Source: Polychytrium aggregatum
Lineage: Eukaryota > Chytridiomycota > Chytridiomycetes > Polychytriales
Direction of reading: 5' to 3'
DNA: 64,000 nucleotides
Assembly: GCF_025602895.1 (NCBI RefSeq)
Contig: NW_026516229.1
Span: 1-64,000 of the forward strand
Shown piece after piece: positions 1 to 12,694 of this stretch. The notes beneath the pieces are model-generated. The model made no database searches and was not told the DNA's origin. It saw only the letters and a list, made by a program, of their open reading frames with translations. The first letter of the stretch is position 1, and every line of letters starts with the position of its first letter. The position numbers and the translations under genes were made by a program.

Positions 1-308
1 CCAGGGCCCTGGCTCCCCGTTGCTGCATCGCTCCCGCACAGATGCAGGCACGGATGGGGTGTGGCGCACGCTGGTCCGAGATGCATTCTGCTGGTGCAGG
101 CGGGCAGGCGTCTCGGCCGTGCCGATGCCTTTGCTCCCCTTGATCCATCCCGCTGATCCTGTCTCCTCCATCGCCTCGCTCAACGGTGCAACTCGGCGAC
201 AACACTCTGGATGACTCGATGGCTCCGCTCGCCAACCACCGTCGCTGCAACACCGTGCCGGTGCATCGGCCATCCAACCCTGTCCTGATCCCGGACCCGC
301 ACATCTGA
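1..308 (+). other. Unassigned 5' edge of the window
   Basis: This stretch probably holds part of an upstream exon or an intron of the transcription factor. All three plus frames contain stops and no splice junction could be fixed. No separate gene is recognised. Confidence 0.3.
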
Positions 309-327
309 CCATCGGCACCCGCACCAG

Positions 328-3300
328 GCTGGGACTCGTCGTTCCTGCTCGATGGATTCGACTCGCTCTACGAGGACATGTGCATATACGTCCACCTCGC
401 CCACATCAGTGGCAGGCTCTCGTCCTTGATGGTGTCCCCGGTGCTGACGAGCCACCAGCGGCAGATGGGTGCCGCCGAGGTCATTGTCGGTCTGCGCCAG
501 TGGTGGAGCAGTCTCTCGCCCGAGCACCAGCAATCGCCCAAAGGTGCCCTCGGCCTCCATCACCACCTGCACTCGTATTTTCACTCCCTCAACATCATTG
601 CCCAGCGCCTCGCCTCGACGGCCCTCGCGGGTCGCTCCCACAGCCAGCCATTGCACAGGACCAACAGCGACACAACACCGCTCAACTCACACCCAAAGCA
701 GACCAACGCCGATCCAGGGCTCCTGGTTCATCCACATCCACATCCACATCCACATCCACATCCACATCCACATCCACATCCACATCCACGACATCATAGC
801 GGCCGTGGAGAAGCAGCAAAGAGTGGCATGCTCGAGAGCAGAAGCAGCCCTCTGCCCCAGACGGTGTCGGGATCGAGCCCGGTCGCTGGCGAGCCCGACA
901 CATGCAAAGCACCGGCATCACTCCACAACAGACCCACTGCGACCGCCATCATCCATTCGTCGGTAGCAGATCGTCGCTCTCTTGAACTCGATGCTGGCGA
1001 TCTCTTGGAGAACCGTCTTGCGACCCCAACAAGCGCCTCGTCGGAAGAGCGTGCCGAGTCTGTGGAAACGCATGCGAACTCGGCAAGCCGATCCTCGGTC
1101 GATGCCATCGGCGACCAGACCACGGGAAGCAGCACTCTCTCGTCGAATGAGACGCATCCAAGCACTCGGGCAAGTGTCTCCGTCAACCACACAAGCGCCC
1201 TCGAGAGCGCAAAGTACATTCTCTCCTGCGTCGGCATCGGATCGACATCAGCGTCGTCCCGGTCGGGTCTGTTTGACTCTGATCGCACACTCCAGGAGAA
1301 CATGCCTTCCGGCCCATCCTCCCTGCTCCTCCCGGGCATGTCCTACTTTGTCATGACCGCCGCTACGGTGTACTTGGACACACTGGGCCACTCGTCCGAC
1401 AGGAATCTGGCCCTCTCGGTTCTGGACTCCATCCTCGATTATCTCGATCAAGCACACCACCGCGGCGAGACATATGCTCGCCTGATCAGAGCGACCATTG
1501 AGAATGCACATCGGTCTCCATGCCCGCCGACAAATGGCGGAGATGCAGGTGCAAGTGTCAGTCCTGGCACAAGAACGCCGCTATGGCCTGGCGGGCTCGC
1601 AATGACGTCGACCGACGAGCCTGGCATCGGCGCTGCCTCTTCCGCTCATGCTCGCCCCACTCTGTCGCCAACAGCATCTCGACCACGGCCCGCTGCACAT
1701 ATCCTGGACATTGCTGCTTCTGTTGCCGCTGAATTGCCTCCATCTGGATGCCACGATGCCGCCGGTCTGCAAATGCCGCTTGCAGGATCGGCCGTCGGCG
1801 TGTCTGATGCACATCCTCGCGGCCATCTGGATGAGTTCGTCTGGCTTCTCCCTGGTCATTCCACTCTACCCACGATCGGTGCTGTTCTTTCGGCACCAGA
1901 CAGCAACCAGCATGTGTCGCCGCTGGGAGAGACACTGGTGCTTGGTCGGCCGTCGAGGCTCCCTGCTCATGGAGTCTCATCACCAGGGACGACACCACTA
2001 TTCTCGACGACAATGGCTGCTCGCCATGGAGACATCTCGATGAACCCATTCTCGATCCCGGCGCCGACTCTTGGACAATATCCCACTGCTGCTGGACCAT
2101 TTCCAACAGCTTCTCATCCACACTCTGTCCACGACTCGCTTGCCTGGCCGGCATCGTCGCTGATGGCTCCGACTGCAGCACCCGACCCTGTGGCTGTCGA
2201 GTCGATCACTCGCCACTCCCGACTCCATCCTCATCCCTATCGCCGCCGCTCGCTCCCCATTCACTCCATCGAGGGCCAAACACCATTGCAACATACTCAG
2301 CATACTCAGCATCAATCGCAGCATATTCAGCGCCACTCGCATCCCGCTCAGCATCAGCTACATCCGTATCAGTCGCAGCCTCGTCAGTCCATCCACGACC
2401 CTGGTATCAACAGCAACAGCCTTCTCAACGCCGGATCTGTCTGTGCTGGCGATCAAGCCAACGGATTCTTCTTCAAGGCAGCCCATTCGTTTGATCAAAT
2501 GCACCACTGGCTTCCTGGCTCGTTTCCAAGCGATCCGCCGGGGTTTGGTCATGATCTCTCCGAGACATATCCACCAAATCACCTGGCCCTGTTCCAGCAT
2601 CTCAGCAACACCACCAGAGCCACAGGCTCCAGTCGGCTCTCGGCAGCTATCGATACTACTGCAACCAGGCTCGCTGGCCATGGAGGCTTTCTGGTGCCGC
2701 CTCTTGCCTCCGATCATGTGTCCAAGCCTGGTATCTCCAGCATATCGTCATCGACTCCAGCGCGAGTGTTGACACCATTGATCCCAATGGGTGTATCAAC
2801 GCCGTCGAATGCCAACCCACTCGCTGCACAAGCACCACATCATCTCAAATCGTCACCAATTCTGTCCAATGCGACCACAGGCACCAACCAAGTCGGTCCG
2901 AGCAGGAGCTGGAACAAGATGCCAGGTGCTGTCCGCCTGAGCAACTACAGCAGCTCCCACATCGGCACTGGATCGGTTCTCGGAAGCACTTTTGCTGGAG
3001 ATGCATCCAGCATGGAGGTCGGTGAAGTACTCGGCGGTTGCGACGACCAGATCCATATCGACCCAAGAAGCACCCCTGATTCATCGAGACACTCTCTGTC
3101 GACGATCCCTGGTGCTCCAGCAGCCAAGACGGCCGTGGCAGCTGGTATGGGAAGTACCATGGATGCGACGGACGATATCGGCTCTCGTCAGGACAGCATT
3201 CAACAACCAAGTCTCAAAGACGCTGCCAACGTCGACACCAACCTGGTCGGCCAGATGCCAGCCATCAATCTGCCGCAAGGGCTGCAGACTCCAGTTTCCT

Positions 3301-3611
3301 CTGGGCTCGTTGATCGTATCCCGGACAAAGTGAACGGACATGGAGCCGACAGCGCCGTCGTCCCAGCCAGCCATGACAGCACCATTCTGATGCAGACTAA
3401 CAGAGAGACTGGTCCGAGTAATAAACCCACCGGTCTCTGCTACTCTGAGCACCCGAGCGTCTTTGACGTGGCCGCTGCCGGGTCAGCAGCCGACCTGGGC
3501 TCGCTGATGAGCATGGCCATGGCGGACTGGGATCCGAGTGTCGTCGATGACACCGACATGCCGTCCGGCTGGAGCACCATCAAGACCACCCTTCCCGACG
3601 ACCGGCTTTGA
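328..3611 (+). CDS. Zn2Cys6-type fungal transcription factor, middle homology region and long C-terminal part (5' end incomplete)
   Basis: The frame is open from 309 to the TGA at 3609-3611, with its first ATG at 378. The true protein very probably begins further upstream: residues just before that ATG (WDSSFLLDGFDSLYEDM) look like continuous fungal_trans domain, and 326-327 is a usable acceptor AG. The N-terminal 100 residues and a later hydrophobic stretch near residues 310-355 resemble the middle homology region of Zn2Cys6 regulators. No zinc cluster is visible, so the DNA-binding end would lie off the window. The rest is Ser/Pro/His/Gln-rich low complexity, including a His-Pro run from a hexanucleotide repeat and a His/Gln-rich patch. 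It ends in an acidic, aromatic tail that could be an activation region (inference). An in-frame TGA at 306-308 means an upstream intron or a broken 5' part. It could also be an unrelated low-complexity protein. Confidence 0.5.
729..789 (+). repeat. CCACAT hexanucleotide microsatellite inside the coding region
   Basis: About ten perfect copies of a 6-bp unit run in frame and encode alternating His-Pro. Because the unit is a multiple of three, length changes keep the reading frame. The antisense reads as Val-Asp, which produces a spurious minus-strand ORF. Confidence 0.9.
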
Positions 3612-5855
3612 CTCGCGCCAGACAGGCCGGCACAGACTCGCTCGATGTGCATCTTCAAGTAGGTATGTTCCTGATCCTGGTCCTGATCTTGATTCCGAAT
3701 CTTCCAGAGGTACCAGCAGCACGGACCATCCGAGCAGACACTGTGAACGCGAGACATCCAAGCAGAACCCTGGTCGATGCTGCCAGATATCGGCGCATTG
3801 GCCCGATGCAGGGTGGAGGATAGAGCCAAGCCGTCCCTCGACTGCCATATCTCGATCCTGGCTTGTGGAAGCCGGGGTGCTGGTGCTTGACGATGGCATC
3901 TGGGCATGTTGGCAATCGTCGCCATCCATCTCACCCGCATCGCCGGTGATCCTGCTATCCGCTTTCCCAGTCTCATCCACATCCAGCCCCAACAACAACC
4001 ACAAGACGGAGCTATTCGTTTCCGATCAAGCGTCAGCATGCATCCTTGCAATCTGCAATCCAAACGGATCGACCATGCCTCTCAATCCTCGACTAAACTG
4101 AACCACCCTGGCCAGCAAGTCCACATCTGTCTCTCACCCGCATTCCCACTCCTTCACCTTCACAAACCCTGTGGCTCACCGAGGGCTGCTCTTCCATGGT
4201 CATCACATCTGCCTCTCTGAACCATCGTGGCTTGGATCCCATCCGGCAGTACTCCCAGGCGAGGCCGAATGCTGGGACGCAGTGACGCACTCGCTGTCAG
4301 TTGCCCATCGACACTCTCATGCCGGCCACCGCCACTACTGCCGCCTCAATCTGCACCAGCATCCCATCTGCATCACTTACATTCACCTTTGCTTGTGGAA
4401 GCAGCCCGTGTGTGCGACAGTCTAGATCTAGAGAGACATACCTCGTTCGATGTCTGGAGGAAGCTGCGGTTGAACCCACGATGGCCGACCGGGAACCCCT
4501 CCTCCCTTTCCCGCCTTCCAACACGAGCAAGCATATGAATTACATTACCCGTATGTCTCCGAAGCCTTCCGAGCCATCTGGACTGTTCGTAGCCCTGTCT
4601 GGCTTGCAGTGTGGTGCTGAGGGTGGGCTCGAAGGGGTGGTGCTTCTCTCGGGCCATGAAGGACAGGATACCACCGGCGACGGCAGACTCGCCAGAAGCC
4701 AATCAAGATGATTCAGGATTACAGCGAGGACCACAGCGAGCATCTTTCGAGCACAGAGGATACGCATAGCAAGTTGATCGTTGGTGAGAAGCAGACGATG
4801 CCTCGGACCAGCCAGAGTCGCTGGATCGAACGAGACAGCCAACATCACAGCAACAATGCACAGCAAGGACCGAGCAGGGACTGTGGCAAGAGCACGAGCA
4901 GGATACGGACATTCTGCTGGTCCTGGCTGCAGGTAGCCTGCCTCAGAGAAGGGGGCTGGGGACAGCCAGGGCATCGATCAGCAGCCAATCTGAGGGAGGG
5001 ACGAGTCCGGGGAACGGTTGGGCAGATGAGGGGAAAGGACAATGGCGCGGCCATCCAAGGCGCGGATCGGGAGTTGAGATGCCTGCGAGCGAGCGAGCAA
5101 GCAGCTTGTGTCGACGGCAGCCGGGAATGTCAAGAACTGCCGGGCAGTACTGCAGGCAGCGCGCCCGCTCGTCTGCGGCTCAGGTATGTGTATCTACCGC
5201 TGGCGAATGCAGCAGCGTCGACGCTGGGGAGTCAAAGTATGTCGAGTCCAAGGCAGTCCCAGCAAACATGGTGTCGGGAATGAGTTCCCCGGCTCGCTCT
5301 GGCGGTGTCAATCTCACGAAATCAACCTCAACAGCAAAGAATCACCATCATGCAGGAGCAGCAGCGGTCGATGTCAGTATCGGGCAACTCACTCACTCAC
5401 CCCCAGCACAAGTACCGACCAGCACAGGAAGTGCCGTGCATTCATGACCAAGAGCATTCCAGCCAGCTGCCCCAGGAAATGGACCATCATGAACCCTGTA
5501 TCTGCTCGGGACGGAGTCACCCGGATGTCTTGCTCAACAGGTGGCAGCCACAGTGCATTATGACATAGCTGACAGCTGACTGGCACAACGGACTGGCACA
5601 ACTTCATATCGCAGCAGTGCAGAACGACCGGGATACCAATGGCAATGCTCTCACAGACGATGCATTTCTCCAAGGAACACTTCTTTCACCATCACCACCA
5701 GTAGCAGTGCATCCCCTGTCACAATGTCTCACACACACCAATTCCAAGTTGTAGCCACGCAATTTGGGGCACTGAGGGCCACTCTTTCTCATTCAAGTGC
5801 GTATTTGTAGCATGCCTGTTGGCTCGACAGACATTGATTGTTAAACCTGGAGACC
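3612..5855. other. Spacer without a recognisable gene
   Basis: About 2.2 kb between the transcription factor stop and the stop codon of the minus-strand membrane protein. Overlapping ORFs in several frames (for example 4708-5283 plus and 4540-4974 minus) have no family resemblance and look like GC-driven chance frames. No tRNA or repeat was seen. Confidence 0.5.
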
Positions 5856-8226
5856 TCAACACAAGTCAATCTTGTCCATGATGGTTGTGGGCGCGAGTGA
5901 GCCGCTCCGATCGAGAGTCTGTGCGTTTTCCATGTCTCTTTCCATTGACTGAGTTATCGGCAGGACCTTGGCTGAGCCCGAGCCCGTCCTCGGGATGTTC
6001 TTGATATGAAACGAGGTGTGCGAGATCATGCGTCGGACACCCGCCGGAGTGATGATGGCAGGCGAAAACATGGCATCGACTGATGCCGGGATTGCGATAT
6101 CCAAGCCACTAGCCCATGACTGAAGCAAGAAGAGCTTGCGGCTCTCAAACTCGATCATGACTCCAATAACGGATGCCACGAGGCAAGCCTCGGGTATGGC
6201 CGTGAAGGTATAGTTGACGAGACTGTTGGGCGCCGCAGTGGGTACCACAAAGACCACCACGAAGGTAGCGACGAGCAGGAGGAAGAGCCATGGCAAGTAG
6301 ATCCGAGCCAAGAGACCCGATTGCGCACAGGCAGAGAATATGGCGATTGAAATGTCGGCGAGGCTTTGATGGAAGTCGTTGGACGAAATAGTGGAGACAA
6401 TCGGGTCTCCGCCAACATTCAGGAACCGATACAGAAGGAACGACACCAAGTAGCCGCTGATGTTGGCGATGGAACTGAAAAGCATGATCATTTGGCAGCT
6501 CATCGGGGATTGGCGAATACTCTTGAAGACCAGCAGCGCCGATGGCACGATCAGAGCGATCGGAAAGTATATGAAGCGCAGGATCTTGTACGAATACAGC
6601 TGAGTGATGGGTGCGCTGTTGGTCAAGTCCAAAACCGTGCCCATGATTGTGCTCATGAGGTTGATGGCGACGGTGATGAGGTGATACTCGATCGACTTGC
6701 GATTCATGTGTCTGCAAGAGAATTCGTGGCAGCAGTTAGGAATCGAGATCATCCTGCTCCGCCGCACTTTGAGAGGACTTGATTTGCTGGGGTGCTGCGC
6801 GGAACCCCACTGGAAAATCGCTCACATCCAGGGTGCGAGTGGAGACTGCAGAAGCAGACATCCATCCAAGCCGACGGCAGGATACGACAGTGGCACCCAA
6901 GCGAGTAACAGAGTCTCGCCATCACATACTCTAGATAGCTCTGCTCCAGCTCCTTGTCCCGAAATCTCATGTTGAACCAGCCGCGATAGACCGTCCTGGC
7001 GAGGGTCCTGAACCATCGCATTGGCACAACATAGTTCTTGATCGGATAGATGAACTCGCCCGTCCAGATGTTCTTCTCGGGCAGATAGAAGGCAACCTCC
7101 TCGGCCATTTTTTCGCGCAGGGCTTCGGTCAGGGACTTTTGAGAGTGGGCAAAGATTCTATCGGCATTGTAGAAGGCATGCCGGCGAATGTACTCCTGGC
7201 GGAGAGACAGACAGCGGCGGTATGAGTACGGAATGTCGCAAGCATCACCACCACTGAATCCCAGCTGAAAGGATACCCCACCTTGGCATAGGCAGCGAGC
7301 AAACCCGAGCAGACCACCTTGATGTACGAAAACGAGATGCTGAAGGCGCTGAGCCCATGAAAGAGACCCGGACAAACCAGGGCCCAGGTTATACCCGAGA
7401 GACTGATGAAGCCCACAAGCAGGACCACGACCACATTGAAGCTGCCCTGGTAGGTTGCGGATATGCCAAAGAGTGTGACGGTTTTGTTGGAGGTTTGGTA
7501 GAGAATGCCAAAAGGCAGGAACGGAATCGACCCAAGAGTAAAGGAGATCAACACCGTGATGGTGCTAACCAGCGTCAAGATCTGATGATAGCGCCGTGGA
7601 AGCTTGACGGTAAATCCCAGGAGGATTATCGAGGTCGTAATGAACCCAGGCAGATCTATCGGTAGTCGCGGCAGGAGAGAGAGCGGAAAAAATGGCCCTG
7701 AAGCGTGTCAGCTCACCCAAGCGACGCAAGAGATATTGAGTGGATACTCGTGGCAGACGGGAAGGAAAATCGAAGGGGAGGATTCGGCTTTCTTCGATGT
7801 CTACGGGTTGTTGTTTGGGAATGGGCCAATGGCATTTGATCATGCTAGAGCCGTGGACAGTAACTGACCTGTCGGGTAGACAGCTCCGCTGACACTCCAG
7901 TTGAAAGCGAGTGATACGCAGTACAAAAGCATGATCAAGATATTGATGCGGTAGTTCCTCGATGTGGTCCGCCGGTACTCTTTCCAGTCGCGCTCCATCT
8001 TGAGATCGGTACCCATGACGGCAAGGTTTGGCAACAGTGTTGGACAGGTCAGAACGATCTGCTCGAATCCGTGCACAGCGACCTGCCACCCGGACGTGAG
8101 CGCCAAAGCAGACGACCAGCTGAAGAAACGAAACGTTACCATCGAGTCGTTGAAGCCCAAAACAAAGTATATCGGGGCAGGGCGCTTGCCTTCAGCCATG
8201 GCGGCGTGAGAAACGATAGAGTCCAT
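5856..8226 (-). CDS. Polytopic membrane protein of unknown family
   Basis: Four exons give 617 residues: 8226-7869, 7655-7282, 7195-6930 and 6711-5856. Introns of 213, 86 and 218 bases have donors GTCAGT, GTGGGG and GTATGT. The N-terminal half has about six hydrophobic spans. A charged loop of about 85 residues from exon 3 follows, rich in Glu, Lys and Arg (for example LREKMAEEVAFYLPEK). The C-terminal half has about six more spans and a polar tail. A six-plus-six span layout around a hydrophilic loop is seen in transporters and in membrane halves of some cyclases, but no catalytic or transport motif was found, so function is unknown. It lies on the same strand as the four SH3 membrane proteins and shares no domain with them. 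Confidence 0.75.
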
Positions 8227-9706
8227 GGTCGGGAGGCCAGGCAGAAGACGTTCACTGAGCTATTTTCGTCGGCAACAGCCAGGAAACTCAGAGGTTCGAG
8301 CGGGATATCAACGGGCTGTCGAGGGGAGAAGCGGGACAAAGGAGGGAGGGGGATAGGCCGAACAGGCTGCAAGCTTTAAGCAGATGAGAAAGGGACAACA
8401 CCTTACGCAATCCCAATTGCCATCTTGCCCCTCGTCCAGCACCGCAGGATGACCTCAGCATGGGCGTGGTTTGCAATGGATTGGAGACGTGGACTGTGCA
8501 TTGATCGCTTGAGCAAATGATTGCCCTGCGGCTCTTGGCTGACCGGGACGGACTGGACCGAATCAGATCAAGCCACTCGATAGAAGCGCCGGAATATATC
8601 CAAGTGAATGTGGCATTCACACGATGAAGCGAGACATATGAGCAAGGGACGACGGAGGAATCTATTTCGGCCATATGGGCAAGGAACCACCCCATCCCCC
8701 TTTGCAGTCCAGCCACTATCCAGTGATGCGATGCTTCTCCATTTGTCTCATCCACAGTATTTCAGCGCTCACTCCAAATGATTCCTCAGACTACTCAAGA
8801 ACATGGCTGGCTGCTGCTCGCCAATCGCCTTCCGTTGAGAACCGCCATCGCCTGTTGCCACCATGCTTCGATGGCAACCTCGTCTTTTGGAAGCACGATT
8901 TTTGGGTCACGACTGGAGTGGGATTTTCTCTGTCATCGCGGATTTGCGTGGTGTATTCAGCGGCACGGCCACGGACGGAAGCGCCTCCATTTTGATCCAT
9001 TGGGCACGGAATCGCCAGTGGATGGTGATGGTGACTGTGCACATGCCGATGATGATGGCGATCCGGCACAGGCTGTGGATCAATGTCATGGCACTTCATA
9101 GCAAGGGCGTCTATTCCGTAGCAAAGCAAGAGCAGAATGTGTGAATGCCAAACATGGGGGGCCAAGAGCAAAAAGAACCGGTATGAAATGAGCGCATGAC
9201 GACCAGTCGAGCCCGACAACGGAACGACTGAGTTGCCCGACCGGTCGGAGAGGATGGGTGTTGGGTGTTGGGTGTTGGCGGAAACAATACCAAGGCCGAT
9301 TCACCTTCCACTCCCCCCCTCCCTGCAGCAGCCAGTAATACAATCTAACAACAAAATAGGCAGCAATTGCAAGTGAGCAAGGGGGGTCGCGATCAGGCAA
9401 GGCATGGCATGGAATCGGAAAGGCAACGGAGAGATGGTTGGTTGGTTGGATCTAGAAGAGGGACAAGATTGGGTCGGGTTATAATAGAAACGAATATAAA
9501 ATGGCAAAAGGAAGAGCTGAGGTCTGGTAGTGTGCAAAGTCACGGGTTTCGCAATCGACGACACCACCCGGACAGAGAATGGTCCGAGCCGCGAAGTGCA
9601 AGCAAGCCCTGGTCTGGAAACGGTTCGTCCCGAGCAAGGAGGCAGGTGCGTCGATATTGCGATGACGATCGGGAGGAGTAAGGGAAAGGCCGATGGAAGG
9701 GCGAAT
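8227..9706. other. Spacer between the membrane protein start and the first SH3 gene
   Basis: About 1.5 kb. It should hold the promoter of the membrane protein and the 3' UTR of the SH3 gene. A short GTGTTGG repeat lies near 9259-9280. No coding exon is recognised. Confidence 0.5.
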
Positions 9707-11133
9707 TTAGGCGAGGAAGTTCAGCGGAACGACGCCGCGCTGGCCACGGTCGTTCTGGACAAGACCCCATCCGTCGACGTATCGCTCAAGAACGAGCACA
9801 CGCTCGTTGGGAACGATGGTCAGCTCGTCGGACTGAGTGGCGTTATGGCCAACGTAGACGATTCGGTAGTCGGCAACACCGGCAGGGAGCGCGGGCGCGG
9901 GGCTGCTGGACTGCACAGGCGGCATCGGCATCGGGATGACGGGGGGAATGTTTTCGCTGACATTGGCATTGGTGGGCTCAACCTTGGAAGTCAAGAAGTT
10001 GAGGGGGATCACACCTCTCTTGCCCTTCTCGGTCTCGGCATAACCCCAGCCGTCTTCGTACTCCTCGAGGATAAGCAGAACTTGGTGAGCAGAGATGTCG
10101 AGTTCGTCGGGCTGCTCGGCAGGGCGGGTGAGGCGCACGGTGCGGTAGTCCTTCGTGGTGCGCGTGGAGCTGGGATCGATGGTAGTATAGGCAGGCAGGG
10201 TGTTGTTCTGGGGCTTGCGGTTAAGCGAGGCGAAGCGGCGAGGAGATTCGTCGCGGGGAACCTGATCGTTCAGAGTAGCAGCGCCAGGGACTCGGCCGGG
10301 GGCAATGTAGGACTCTCGGGTGTCGCGCTGGGAGACATAACCGTTGTTGTACTGGTACTGGTTCTGCGAAGGCGTGGCATAGGACTGGCCCTGGTTCTCG
10401 AGGGGCTTCCAGGCGTTGCTGCTGACTGGGAGCTCGACATCCATGGTCAGCGAGGTTTGTTTGGCCGACTCCTTGGCGCGATTGCGACGCACGATCCAGC
10501 TGATGAGGGCGACGATGACGGCCAAGCCCACAAGGCCGCCGGCGACGGAACCGATGATGACCGGGAGGTTGGGTCCGGTGGAGGCTACAGGGGTGCTGGT
10601 GGAAATAGGCGGAAGGGTGCCGCTGGTGAGAGAGCCCGTCGCGCTGCTGGTGGCCGAACCAGTGGATCGCTGACCAGTAACGGATGCAGTCGTGGTGGTT
10701 GTGGTGGCGGTCGTGGTAGTGGTGGTGGTTGTGGTCGTTGTGGCGGAGCTGCTCGAAACCGGAGCAGATGAAGACACGGTGGTGGACGACGAGACCACCG
10801 CGGATGTGGGCTTGACGGACTGACTCGATGCAGAAAGAGAAGACAAAGAGCTCTAGCAACCGCAGAAACGAATGCAGAAGCAGCGCGAGTTTGTCGGAGA
10901 GAAATGGGTGTGAGGTGTGAGCTGCGAGGGGAGGGGGCTACGGGCTGGACGAGCGCAATCCTGGGAATGCGATGGGTACAATCCTGGGAATGCAATGGGT
11001 GCAATCCTGGTAATGCGATCAAGCGGGCAAGGCTGAAACAGGAGCATACCGAGGCAGGGACGACCTGAGCCGCGGCCATCTGAGCCAGGATTGGGAGGGC
11101 CAGGGCTCCAGCAGCCCAGTGGAGACGAACCAT
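9707..11133 (-). CDS. Mucin-like single-span membrane protein with two C-terminal SH3 domains (paralogue 1)
   Basis: Two exons, 11133-11050 and 10852-9707, give 409 residues. Exon 1 is exactly the signal peptide (begins MVRLHWAAGALALP). The 197-base phase-0 intron has a GTATGC donor. Then come a Ser/Thr-rich ectodomain with long Thr runs, a span at about residues 124-147 followed by basic residues (RRNR), and a polar linker. SH3 domains occupy about 240-295 and 355-409. Both carry the SH3 signatures DEL in the first strand, DGWG around the conserved Trp, and G-V-I/V-P-L-N-F-L in place of the usual PSNYV. The second ends at the C-terminus. Predicted topology is ectodomain outside and SH3 pair in the cytosol. 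A sensor or adhesion role in the manner of Msb2/Sho1 is inference. It is the most downstream member of the tandem array. Confidence 0.85.
10959..11021 (-). repeat. 22-bp tandem repeat in the intron of paralogue 1
   Basis: About three imperfect copies of a unit containing CAATCCTGGGAATGC lie inside the 197-base intron. No function is evident. Confidence 0.7.
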
Positions 11134-12694
11134 GTTCTGATCGAGAGAGAGAGAGAGAGAGACGGCAAATGGAGATCAGCACCCAAGCCAACGTCCGTGG
11201 GCAGCGGGTCGGCTGATCTGCCGCGATGGGATAGCCGGCAGGGAGGGCCAGACACAAGGCCCGACATAGAGCCAGGGCATGGCCAGCACAAAGGACGAGC
11301 ACATACGGAGAGAATCGAGGAGCTGTGATAGAGGCCGAAAGACGAGTTGGACTCGGAGACGATGCCGGGCAAGAGCAGAAGCCAGGCGGCCGAGGCGTCA
11401 AGAGAACCCAAAGGCAACCGGGGGGGGCAGATGGGAGGCAGGGCGTCGGGAGACGGGAACAGAGAATATTTACGGGCTGTTGAGTTTTTGTTTTTCTGTG
11501 TCGAGCGAAGGGTCCAGACCCGTGGCGGCGGGCGAGGGCGGGCGAGGACGAATGCGCCAGTGTTTCTGTCGGGCGATTGTGCTGAGTGCATCTCGGGGGA
11601 GGCAGGCGAGAAGAGTGACACTGTGCTGTGCGATTTCTGCTGTTGTGCTGTGTGGGGTAGCACAGAGCGCGACTGTGCAACAACAGAGTGACCTCATCGT
11701 GACGGCGGGTGTTGCATTGGGCTGTGGCAAGCTGTATCGACGCTGCGGCTTTCTGCCGACTGTGCAGCCAATCAGCGGCCCGGACGGCGCGCGGCCTGCC
11801 ACTCAACAAAGCGAGTGCGGCGACGCTTCCTGATTCGGAGAGCAGCGCGACCGCGTGCCCGCGTACCTGGGGAGGACAAGGGCGGAACACCGCGGCACGC
11901 CGCTTGCGCCATGTGCCACCGGCGCTGCGTTGCTTCCCCCTGACAGCACTTGCAACCCTGTTCTGCAGCACGGCTCCGATTGGGCCGACGCGGCATGGAA
12001 TCTGGTTGATGCGCGGGGTCTGGGGATTCGGCCGGCATCAACCAAGCCCGACCAGCAGCGATACCCCAGCAACTGCGACTGGTTGTTGGAGTGTTGGCAT
12101 AGATTTCCACCACAAAAGCACAGCATGGGCAAAGAAATAGACCAGTGGCGGTGTATAGAAGATGATTGGGATGAGCCAATAGATCAAGAGGGCGAAGGAG
12201 GAGCGAGTGCGAAGCAAAGGAAAGGAAAGACAGGAGGAGGAGGAGGAGGAGACGCGGTGTGTGGTCGACAGAACCTGTTCGCCAGGGTGATGCAATGGGA
12301 GCCATCCATGCGGTGATCTATCTAGAAGAATCGAAGCGGGGCGTCATGATAAAAAGGGCAGCGAGAGAGAACGAGAGGGAAGAAACACACGCGACGCAGC
12401 AGAGGCCGTGGCATGGTCGTCCCTGGATCACCAGCATTAAAGCGGCGCTGTTCGATGAATCCTTTCGCTGTCGGCTGGAGCAGCAACATCGGCCATGCGA
12501 CGAGTCAGGCAGCTGTTGCAGCCAGGCGATCCCACAGAAGCAGGGGGGCGAATTAGCGATGCAGCGATATGGGACAACCCACACAGCGCGTCCGGTGCAC
12601 GTCCAGATGCTTGACCAAGATACGCCCCACTCGTCGCCGATGCAGCGTGGATATTCACAGAGCAAACGGATCGGATCCTCACCTGTCCAAAGAC
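11134..12694. other. Spacer between SH3 paralogues 1 and 2
   Basis: About 1.56 kb holding the promoter of paralogue 1 and the 3' end of paralogue 2. A GA dinucleotide run lies at about 11142-11162, directly upstream of the paralogue 1 start codon on the coding strand as CT. No gene is recognised. Confidence 0.5.

Noticed and set aside
682-921. Minus-strand ORF with a long Val-Asp repeat
   Set aside because: It is the antisense of the CCACAT repeat in the transcription factor gene.
9530-10771. 413-codon plus-strand ORF across the first SH3 gene
   Set aside because: It is antisense to a well-supported SH3 coding exon, and its composition follows that exon's codon positions.
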